A DNA stretch of 5,357 bases from Phycisphaerae bacterium. Its GTDB lineage: Bacteria; Planctomycetota; Phycisphaerae; Phycisphaerales; SM1A02. The notes under the pieces were generated by a model. The model was not told where the DNA came from, did not search any database, and worked only from the letters and a program-made list of their open reading frames with translations. This document shows, in pieces, positions 1 through 5,357 of this stretch. Within the stretch, counting starts at the first letter, position 1. Every line of letters begins with the position of its first letter. The translations under genes were made by a program, and so were the position numbers. The stretch lies in the NCBI GenBank assembly GCA_002862325.1, contig PKCT01000157.1:1-5357 (forward strand), written 5' to 3'.

Positions 1-2052
1 GCGCCGGCGGCCCGCGTCCTGGAGGTGATATCGGGTCGAGGCTTCACGGGAGAGACGCTGAGTCCAGGCTTCGATCTGCGCGAGGCTCGAAGCCGTCTCG
101 AGCAGACGCAGCAGGAGGCGAGCCGCCGGTGGGGTCGACGGGCGGTGGTCGGTCTCGGGCTCTGGGTGCCGCTCGAGCTGGTGCATTGGACTCTGGGCGG
201 ACATGGCCACGGGCACGGGCATGGAGCGGACTGGGTTCCCTGGTTCATGCTGGTCGGGTCGGCGACCGTAATCGCGGTCGCAGGGGGTGGTTTCTACGCC
301 TCGGCCTGGGGTGCACTGAAACGTGGCGGCACCAACATGGACACGCTGATCTCGATCGGCGCCACGACCGCGTTCGTCTGGAGTCTCGTGGTGTTCGTGA
401 TGCAGCGAGCACTCGAGGATCCAGGCGACTGGGCGGGGCGCCCGTACTACTTCGCGGAGTCCGCCGCGGTCCTCGGGATCATCAGTCTCGGTCACTGGCT
501 CGAAGCGAAGGCGACAGCGCGGGCGGGGGCGGCGGTGCGGGAACTCCTGGAGTTGCAGCCCGACGATGCCGAACGGATCGATTCCGGAGGCGAGGTCCAG
601 ACGGTTCCCAGCGGCGAGGTTCAGAGCGGCGACCGACTGCTCATTCGCCCGGGAGGACGCGTACCGGTGGATGGCTTCATCATCGATGGCCGCAGTGATC
701 TCGACGAATCCCTGGTCACCGGCGAACCCATACCCGTCGCGCGGGGCGAGGGGGATCCCGTGGTCGCAGGGACCGTCAACGGCGGAGGGCGTCTGGTCAT
801 CGAGACGACGGTCGACGGGATGCACACGACGGTGGCGCGGGTCGCGGAGCTCGTGCGGAACGCCCAATCGAGCCAGGCGCCGATCCAGCGTCTGGCGGAC
901 CGGGTGAGCGCCGTCTTCGTTCCGTCGGTGCTCACGATCGCGGCGGCGACGCTCTTGCTCTGGGGACTCCTGGCCGGGGACTGGCAGACGGGCGTGGTGA
1001 GCACGGTGACGGTGCTGATCATCTCCTGTCCCTGTGCCCTCGGTCTCGCGACCCCCATGGCGGTCATGGTCGGCGCGGGGGAGGCCAGCCGGCGGGGCAT
1101 TCTCGTCAAGAGCGCAGCGAGTCTCGAAGCGTCCGGCAGGCTTCGCCGCGTCGTCTTCGACAAGACCGGCACGCTCACGCGTGGCCAGCCCCGGGTCTCC
1201 TCGGTGGAACTCCTACCGGAGGCGGGCGCCCTTGGGCTCGAGGAACGCGAACTCCTTCGGCTGGCCGCGGGGGTCGAAGCCGCGAGCGAACATCCCATCG
1301 GGCGAGCGATCGTCCGGGCGAGTCTCGAACGGGGCGACCCGGCTCCGGTCGCCGAGGACTTCGTTTCCAAGCCCGGCGAGGGGGTCCGCGGCGTCGTCGA
1401 AGGTCGCCGGGTCGAAGTCGTTCGCGACGAGCGGGTCTCGTGTCGCATTCTCGTGGACGGGCGGGACGTCGCTCGGGTGGCGGTCGACGACGATCCGCGG
1501 GCGGACGCCAAGGCGACGATCCAGAGGCTTCGCGACCTCGGTCTCGAGGTGAGCATGCTCACCGGCGACCGCGAGGATGCCGCGATGCGAATCGGCGCGT
1601 CGATCGGTCTCGAGCCGGAGGAGATCGTCGCGGACGCGACGCCTGCCTCGAAACTCGGCGTCATCAAGAACGCGGGATCCCATACGGCGATGGTCGGAGA
1701 TGGGATCAACGACGCCGCGGCGCTCGCCGCGGCCGAGTTGGGGATCGCGATGGCCGGCGGAGCCGGCGCCGCGATCGAATCCGCGGACGTCGTCGTGCCG
1801 CCCGACCGGGTGGAAGGCGTCGCGGATGCGGTGCATCTCGCCCGACGCACCCTCACCACGATTCGACAGAACCTCTTTCTCGCGTTCCTCTACAACACGC
1901 TCGCGATACCCGCGGCCGCCTTCGGCCTGCTCGGCGCCTCCGGGCCGCTGATCGCGGCCGGCGCCATGGCATGCAGCGACGTTTCGGTGATCGGCAACGC
2001 CATTCGCCTGCGTCGAAGTCTGGCGCGGGAGCGAAGACGCAAGGCGACCTGA
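1..2052 (+). CDS. copA: P1B-type heavy-metal (Cu+) transporting ATPase, 5'-partial
   Basis: Inner-membrane pump that uses ATP to export a soft metal, most likely Cu(I). The frame is open to the left edge. The first ~19 codons (ending GRGFTGETL) resemble the end of a heavy-metal-associated domain, so the GTG at 25 is probably internal and the real start lies upstream. Order seen: helices at ~142-201 and ~232-306 with a His-Gly loop between them (202-222); NMDTLI (334-351); GHWLE (490-504); actuator-domain TGE (718-726); membrane CPC (1027-1035); phosphorylated Asp in DKTGTLT (Asp 1159-1161); HP of the nucleotide-binding domain (1291-1296); TGD (1561-1569); GDGIND (1696-1713); YN of the next-to-last helix pair (1891-1896); and a last helix with MACSD (1966-1980). 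CPC plus YN plus a last-helix Met points to the Cu+ class (IB-1). Oddities are Asp where the Cu+ class has Ser in the last helix, and a short nucleotide-binding domain. No copper regulator or chaperone gene is visible. The family is certain; the metal is less so. Confidence 0.95.
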   Translation, partial: APAARVLEVISGRGFTGETLSPGFDLREARSRLEQTQQEASRRWGRRAVVGLGLWVPLELVHWTLGGHGHGHGHGADWVPWFMLVGSATVIAVAGGGFYASAWGALKRGGTNMDTLISIGATTAFVWSLVVFVMQRALEDPGDWAGRPYYFAESAAVLGIISLGHWLEAKATARAGAAVRELLELQPDDAERIDSGGEVQTVPSGEVQSGDRLLIRPGGRVPVDGFIIDGRSDLDESLVTGEPIPVARGEGDPVVAGTVNGGGRLVIETTVDGMHTTVARVAELVRNAQSSQAPIQRLADRVSAVFVPSVLTIAAATLLLWGLLAGDWQTGVVSTVTVLIISCPCALGLATPMAVMVGAGEASRRGILVKSAASLEASGRLRRVVFDKTGTLTRGQPRVSSVELLPEAGALGLEERELLRLAAGVEAASEHPIGRAIVRASLERGDPAPVAEDFVSKPGEGVRGVVEGRRVEVVRDERVSCRILVDGRDVARVAVDDDPRADAKATIQRLRDLGLEVSMLTGDREDAAMRIGASIGLEPEEIVADATPASKLGVIKNAGSHTAMVGDGINDAAALAAAELGIAMAGGAGAAIESADVVVPPDRVEGVADAVHLARRTLTTIRQNLFLAFLYNTLAIPAAAFGLLGASGPLIAAGAMACSDVSVIGNAIRLRRSLARERRRKAT

Positions 2053-2062
2053 CGCGGCGGTA

Positions 2063-2136
2063 TGGGCCGGCCCGGATTCGAACCGGGGTCTCGCCGATTA
2101 TGAGTCGGGGGCTCTGGACCGCTGAGCTACCGGCCC
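2063..2136 (-). tRNA. tRNA with CAU anticodon, probably tRNA-Ile2 (AUA decoding, lysidine-type)
   Basis: Folds by hand as a 74-nt cloverleaf. It has acceptor GGGCCGG/CCGGCCC, D-stem GCTC/GAGC with a GG-containing loop, anticodon loop CTCATAA, a 5-nt variable loop GAGAC, T-stem CCCGG/CCGGG with loop TTCGAAT, and discriminator A73. CCA is not encoded (the next bases read TAC), so it would be added enzymatically. The anticodon stem has one mismatch, C27:C43. CAU is shared by Met and Ile2 tRNAs. This one has A73, C4:G69, C5:G68, U12:A23, C29:G41 and A38, which match known E. coli tRNA-Ile identity elements and the acceptor pairs TilS uses. Initiator tRNA is excluded by the paired first acceptor position (G1:C72) and the absence of three consecutive G:C pairs next to the anticodon loop. 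Its first ten bases overlap the 3' end of the upstream flavoprotein gene, on the same strand. Confidence 0.93.
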
Positions 2137-3407
2137 GCTACCGCGACACCATCGTACCCCAGGGTGGCGGCCGCGGTGCCCGCGACGTATCCGCTCGCCC
2201 ACGCCCACTGGAAATTGAAACCGCCGACCCGTCCGTCCACGTCGAGGATCTCACCCGCCAGATGGAGACCGGGCACGCGACGCGATTCCATGGAATCGAG
2301 CTTTACCTCCGAGAGGGGGACGCCGCCCGCGGTGGCTTCCGCAAAGGTGTAGCCGCGATCGCCGACTACCTCCAGGGGGTGGGCGAAGATACTCTCGAGC
2401 AGACGTCTGCGGGCATCCTTGCGGAGCGATCGCACGTGATCCGAAGGCTCCAGTCCCGCGAGGCGACTGAGCGTCCCCACCAGTCGTTCCGGAAGAAGAC
2501 CGCGAAGCGTGGAGCCGATGGTGGCGTCGCCGGCGGCACCGAGCATGTCCGATTCGAACGACGACCGGTCGACTTCCGGGAGCCAGTTCACCCACGCCAT
2601 GCCGGGGTGCCCGGCCTCCTCGAGTGCCAGGAGATGGCGACTCGCATCCAGGACCACGGGCCCGGACACGCCGAAGTGGGTGCACAGCAGGGGGGCCGTG
2701 TATTCCGCGACGGTGCGGCCTCGTTCGTTGGTCACGCGGAGTCGCGCGGGGGTGGCGATCCCCTTGATGGCGCAGAGTGGATCGCCCTCCCGCAGACGAA
2801 GCGGCACGAGTGCTGGATGGACCTGGTCGGTGATCGTGTGTCCGAGGTGTCGGGCCAGTTGGTAGCCGCCGCCATCGCTTCCCGTCTTGGGGAGGGCCTT
2901 GCCGCCGGTCGAGAGGATGACCCGATCGGCGAGGAGCGCTACCCGGTCTCCGGCGATCCTGAAACGCCCGTCAGGGGTGTGATCGATGCGGTGCACGCGC
3001 CGGGGAAACCTCAGATCGACCCCCGCGTCCCGTCCGGCGTCGAGAAGAGCCTGGAGGACGGATTGGGCGCGATCGCTGACCGGGAACAGCTTCCCGGTCT
3101 CCTCCCGTTTCAGTTGGACGCCCAACTCCTCGAAGAACCCGGCCACCGCCTCCACGGGATATCGCCCGAGCACCTTTCGAATCGCGGGGCGGGTCGAGCC
3201 CGCATAGTCCTCGGGCCGGACCCTCCAATGGGTCACGTTGCAGCGGCCGCCACCCGCGACGAGGATCTTCGCGCCGACGCGACGGGCGCCGTCGAGGAGC
3301 ACCACCTGCGCCTGCGGATCCGTGCGCGCGGCGTGGATCGCGGCCATGAGACCCGCCGCGCCCGCACCGACGATCGCGATCGAGACTCGTTCGGTCGCAT
3401 CGCTCAT
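2127..3407 (-). CDS. HI0933/YhiN-family FAD-dependent oxidoreductase (BaiN-like)
   Basis: A soluble, probably cytoplasmic flavoprotein of 426 residues, close to the usual ~400 of the family. The N-terminal Rossmann fold carries GAGAAG at residues 14-19 with acidic Asp39 after the second strand to hold the FAD ribose. The family signature KILVAGGGRCNVTH follows at 47-60. Mid-protein motifs include STGG...GSDGGGY and FGVSGPVVLDASR. The C-terminal FAD-binding signature is GEILDVDGRVGGFNFQWA at 385-402. Many members are annotated BaiN (bile-acid dehydrogenation or reduction) by similarity, but the substrate of most is unknown and nothing here indicates bile acids. I chose ATG at 3407; a TTG directly before it (3410) is an alternative that adds one Met. 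The start is 9 bases after the peptidase stop, with only a weak purine-rich site, suggesting coupled translation. The stop TAG (2129-2127) lies inside the tRNA gene. Confidence 0.93.
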   Translation of the reverse strand: MSDATERVSIAIVGAGAAGLMAAIHAARTDPQAQVVLLDGARRVGAKILVAGGGRCNVTHWRVRPEDYAGSTRPAIRKVLGRYPVEAVAGFFEELGVQLKREETGKLFPVSDRAQSVLQALLDAGRDAGVDLRFPRRVHRIDHTPDGRFRIAGDRVALLADRVILSTGGKALPKTGSDGGGYQLARHLGHTITDQVHPALVPLRLREGDPLCAIKGIATPARLRVTNERGRTVAEYTAPLLCTHFGVSGPVVLDASRHLLALEEAGHPGMAWVNWLPEVDRSSFESDMLGAAGDATIGSTLRGLLPERLVGTLSRLAGLEPSDHVRSLRKDARRRLLESIFAHPLEVVGDRGYTFAEATAGGVPLSEVKLDSMESRRVPGLHLAGEILDVDGRVGGFNFQWAWASGYVAGTAAATLGYDGVAVAGR

Positions 3408-3416
3408 CAAGACGGC

Positions 3417-5180
3417 TCAGCCACCCTCGCTGGCGGGAATTGCCCAGGTCAGGTTCCGCGCCTTCTCGGCGTCGTATTCGAAGTTCCCCGCAGGTCGATC
3501 GTCGCTTCGCAGAAGGTAGCGGAACGTCCGGACGCCTCGCCCCGGGATTCCGGACTCGACGAGGAGCCGTTGGGGACGATGCGACGTGGGATCGAAGTCC
3601 TTGGCGAACCGGTTCCGCACCGGGCCGGCCAGCGCGAGCTCCGTCCCGGTCTCCGGCGTGAAGTGAAGGATGTCCGGCCGACCGATCTCGCCCTGCGCGG
3701 CCCGGGCGGTCCGGGTGGGAATGAGGCGGTCGTTGGCGATCTCGACGTCGACTTGCCAGAGCCCGTCTCCAAGATCGGTCACCACGACGTCGTTGAGTCT
3801 GAGCTTCGGCGTCTCGGCCGCATGGAACGCGGTGAAGGCGAAATTCCGATGGGACTCCTCCTCGAGCATGAACGGAGGTGGGATGCGGCTCGCGTACTTG
3901 GTGCCGCCACCCACCAGGACGGTGCCGAACTCGGGATGCTCGACCTCGGTCCAGTCGCTGAAGGTCTGACCGAAGAGCATTCGGTCCTGCCATCGCATCC
4001 GCCCCTCCTGGTCGAGGCGCTGGTCTCCGTTCTGGAGGATCCGGCGATCGGTCCAGAGCTCGTTGGTGAAGGAGACGACGCCGAGACCTTCGGACATCCA
4101 CGTCACGAAACCGCCGTGGACGGGATAGAGATCGCTGTGAAGGACGAGATAGTCGTAGTGAGGCAGCATCTCCTCGCCGGCACGGCCGAGCGCATCGTAC
4201 GTGCGAAGATCCTCCGGGGGATACATGGATTCGTTGTACGGCGTGCCCGGTCCACGGAGGATCATTCCGCCGGTGTTGTGGTAGCTCTGGCCCGCGGCGA
4301 TGTTGGGGCGAGCGAGCATGTAGTCCGCGACCGCCCGGGTCTCCGGATAGCTGAGCGGATGGGTGCCCGCGCCGCGCTGGACGTGGTCCGGTTGCCAGTC
4401 GCCGGGCCAGTTGCGATTCATGTCGTACCCGCCTGGACCGTCCTCGTTGATGCGACCGTCCCCGTCGTTGTCGATCCCTTCACTTCCCGCCATCGACCAT
4501 TCGCCGCGCATGATGCGACCGTCCGGGCCGGGAACCGCGGGGACCCTTTCGAAGAGTCTCGGATCGCGTTCGCTTCGTCGATGGGTGCCATTCGGATCGC
4601 GACGCCACATGCGCTCGATGTTGCCGTCCCCGTCGAGGTCGTCGGGACCGTCCTCGTCCAGGAGACCGTCCCGGTCGTTGTCGGTCGGGCGAAGACCGGT
4701 TCGGTTGGAATGGGGCGTTCCCGGATCGCGGAACCAACCGGCCCGTCCGTCGGGATTGACCGACGGCATGAGATAGAAGACGTGTTCGTCGACCAGTTCA
4801 CGGATCGAAGGCACCTCGTCGTACGCTTCGAGCAGGTACCACGCCGTGTAGAGGACGGTCTCGGAGGCCTGGATCTCGTTGCCATGCACGTTTCCATCGA
4901 TCCACATGGCGGGCTTGTCGGATTCGGGACCGGTCTCGGGATTGTCGACGACGAGTACCCAGAGATCACGCCCCTCCTCGCTCTTGCCGATCGACTCGAG
5001 GCGACACAGATCCGGATGAGCTTCGGCCAGGGCGACCATCGCCCGCTCGAGTTCCGGGTAGTCGTAGAAGCGGTTCCACGGAAGATCGACCTTGCTGTCG
5101 ATTTGCTGCTGGGCGTGGCCCGGCATCGTCAAGAGGCACGAGATCGCGAACAGCATGGTGTAGCGAGCGATCGAATTCAC
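3417..5180 (-). CDS. Secreted M14-family zinc carboxypeptidase with calcium-loop insertions
   Basis: Removes C-terminal residues from peptides outside the cytoplasm (inferred from family and signal peptide). Of 587 residues, 1-23 form a type I signal peptide ending GHA before QQQ. Catalytic residues by alignment to bovine carboxypeptidase A: zinc ligands His99 and Glu102 (HGNE) and His301 (SYHNTGG); Arg193 in MWRR for Arg127; Asn255-Arg256 in DMNRNW for Asn144-Arg145; Tyr352 for Tyr248; catalytic Glu374 for Glu270. Tyr352 to Glu374 aligns with CPA without gaps. About 75-80 extra residues between NPDGR (142-146) and DMNRNW hold three DxDxDG-type loops. Residues ~440-587 look like a beta-rich C-terminal domain of the kind common after bacterial M14 domains. 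It starts with GTG, fixed by a perfect Shine-Dalgarno sequence 3 bases upstream. It overlaps the preceding gene by 4 bases (GTGA) and is followed after 9 bases by the flavoprotein gene. The natural substrate is unknown. Confidence 0.95.
   Translation of the reverse strand: MNSIARYTMLFAISCLLTMPGHAQQQIDSKVDLPWNRFYDYPELERAMVALAEAHPDLCRLESIGKSEEGRDLWVLVVDNPETGPESDKPAMWIDGNVHGNEIQASETVLYTAWYLLEAYDEVPSIRELVDEHVFYLMPSVNPDGRAGWFRDPGTPHSNRTGLRPTDNDRDGLLDEDGPDDLDGDGNIERMWRRDPNGTHRRSERDPRLFERVPAVPGPDGRIMRGEWSMAGSEGIDNDGDGRINEDGPGGYDMNRNWPGDWQPDHVQRGAGTHPLSYPETRAVADYMLARPNIAAGQSYHNTGGMILRGPGTPYNESMYPPEDLRTYDALGRAGEEMLPHYDYLVLHSDLYPVHGGFVTWMSEGLGVVSFTNELWTDRRILQNGDQRLDQEGRMRWQDRMLFGQTFSDWTEVEHPEFGTVLVGGGTKYASRIPPPFMLEEESHRNFAFTAFHAAETPKLRLNDVVVTDLGDGLWQVDVEIANDRLIPTRTARAAQGEIGRPDILHFTPETGTELALAGPVRNRFAKDFDPTSHRPQRLLVESGIPGRGVRTFRYLLRSDDRPAGNFEYDAEKARNLTWAIPASEGG
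3421..3428 (-). promoter_or_regulatory. Weak ribosome binding site for the flavoprotein gene
   Basis: The minus strand reads GAGGGTGG inside the last codons of the peptidase (SEGG before the stop). It matches the consensus only in part, and its 3' end lies 10 bases before the TTG at 3410 or 13 before the ATG at 3407. The poor match and short gap suggest that ribosomes finishing the peptidase supply most initiation. It does not settle which start is used. Confidence 0.4.
4440..4682 (-). other. Insertion with three calcium-binding-like DxDxDG loops in the M14 domain
   Basis: Within residues 167-247 of the peptidase there are three aspartate-rich loops: DNDRDGLLDED (167-177), DLDGDGNIE (181-189) and DNDGDGRINED (237-247). 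Each follows the D-x-D-x-D-G pattern of EF-hand, dockerin and thrombospondin-type-3 loops; the first and third share an extended ED-G-P tail. The insertion lies between the second and third zinc ligands and brackets the segment carrying Arg193. The first and third loops are alike enough to suggest internal duplication. Calcium binding is inferred from the motif. Confidence 0.75.
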
Positions 5181-5357
5181 GAATCACCTCCTTCGGCGGA
5201 CACGGTCACGGTCTGGATTCCGAACTGGGGGTCGTCGATCGCGATCTCGAACGATTCGCCATCGTCACGGATGATCCAGCTCGCTTCGGCCGCCCCGCCT
5301 TCACCGTCGAGTTCCTCGATGCGTTCGACGGGCGTACCGGCGACGATCCGGTCGCGG
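5177..5357 (-). CDS. C-terminal fragment of an unidentified protein (5'-partial, possibly a second M14 peptidase)
   Basis: An open frame enters from the right edge and gives 59 residues, starting RDRIVAGTPVERIEELDGEG and ending SAEGGDS before TGA (5179-5177). The TGA overlaps the GTG start of the peptidase as GTGA, so the two genes should be translationally coupled. The codons for EGGDS contain the peptidase ribosome binding site. The fragment is acidic and looks beta-rich (WIIRDDGESFEIAIDD). Its pattern of a [W/Y]-[I/L]-[I/L]-R-x-D core, then F-E, loosely resembles the last ~45 residues of the adjacent M14 protein (YLLRSDD...FEYD). That suggests, weakly, a tandem paralogue sharing the same C-terminal domain. 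No catalytic motif is within the window, so the function stays open. Confidence 0.75.
   Translation of the reverse strand, partial: RDRIVAGTPVERIEELDGEGGAAEASWIIRDDGESFEIAIDDPQFGIQTVTVSAEGGDS
5184..5193 (-). promoter_or_regulatory. Perfect 10-base Shine-Dalgarno site for the M14 peptidase
   Basis: The minus strand reads AAGGAGGTGA, fully complementary to the usual bacterial anti-Shine-Dalgarno end of 16S rRNA (TCACCTCCTT). It lies 3 bases before the GTG start, with the GGAGG core 6 bases away. It decides for GTG at 5180 over the later in-frame ATG at 5156-5154 (Met9), which would cut into the signal peptide. It lies within the last codons of the preceding gene. Confidence 0.9.

Noticed and set aside
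621..1859. A 412-codon open frame antisense to the ATPase gene
   Set aside because: It lies wholly opposite an ATPase with all motifs intact. Its translation is Ser/Arg/Thr/Pro-rich and low in complexity, as expected from the strand opposite a GC-rich gene, and it has no recognisable domain.
2064..2136. The GC-rich inverted repeats after the ATPase gene as an intrinsic terminator
   Set aside because: They are the acceptor, D, anticodon and T stems of the tRNA, and no T-run follows on the plus strand.
2063..2136. tRNA gene as an attachment site for an integrated element
   Set aside because: No integrase gene or direct repeat of the tRNA 3' end is seen, and both flanks hold ordinary tightly packed genes.
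2151..2156. TACGAT on the minus strand as a -10 element for the tRNA
   Set aside because: Position and sequence are suggestive, but no TTGACA-like element lies 16-18 bases upstream, and such a hexamer can occur by chance. It is kept only as an alternative in the overlap finding.
2971..4101. A 376-codon open frame on the minus strand spanning the peptidase and flavoprotein genes
   Set aside because: It is out of frame with two well-supported genes and its translation is dominated by Arg, Pro, Gly and Asp. It is a shadow of high GC.
5121..5180. Possible lipoprotein signal (AISC at residues 12-15 of the peptidase)
   Set aside because: The -3 residue is Ala rather than Leu/Val/Ile, and the residues after Cys continue the hydrophobic core (LLTM). 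The GHA cleavage site at residue 23 fits a type I signal better.
4966..5187. A 73-codon minus-strand frame (MIREFDRS...) near the peptidase start
   Set aside because: It overlaps the peptidase signal peptide region in another frame; the perfect Shine-Dalgarno serves the GTG at 5180 and the product is Arg-rich with no motif.

Overview
This is a high-GC bacterial window (GC clearly above 60% by eye) with almost no non-coding DNA. A signal peptide-bearing secreted peptidase, a membrane copper-type ATPase and a textbook Shine-Dalgarno sequence all fit a bacterium. The protein styles (a carboxypeptidase with calcium-loop insertions, the HI0933-type flavoprotein, the ATPase C-terminus) recall Planctomycetota, Acidobacteriota, Myxococcota or similar environmental lineages. 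The phylum cannot be fixed from this sequence alone.

Layout, left to right. Positions 1-2052 (+) hold the 3' part of a P1B-type heavy-metal ATPase gene of the CopA kind, whose true start lies left of the window. Ten bases later, facing it, is a tRNA gene (2063-2136, -) with anticodon CAU. It carries the identity elements expected of the AUA-reading tRNA-Ile2. The rest of the window is one tight minus-strand unit, read right to left: the last 59 codons of an unidentified gene (5357-5177); a secreted M14 zinc carboxypeptidase (5180-3417), joined to it by a 4-base GTGA overlap; an HI0933-type FAD flavoprotein (3407-2127), starting 9 bases after the peptidase stop; and the tRNA, whose first ten bases overlap the 3' end of the flavoprotein gene.

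How they fit together: the ATPase should export Cu(I) and is convergent to the rest, so it is probably unrelated in regulation. The minus-strand genes look co-transcribed and translationally coupled, but no shared pathway between the peptidase and the flavoprotein is evident. The most unusual arrangement is that the flavoprotein stop codon TAG is the conserved U8-A9-G10 of the tRNA. Processing a shared transcript at the tRNA 5' end would therefore remove the stop codon from the mRNA. Other points worth a look are an Asp at the position of an invariant Ser in the last ATPase helix, a shortened nucleotide-binding domain in the same enzyme, and three calcium-binding-like loops inserted within the peptidase catalytic domain. 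I see no mobile element, CRISPR array, attachment site or integration signature, and no clearly new defence or biosynthetic system.
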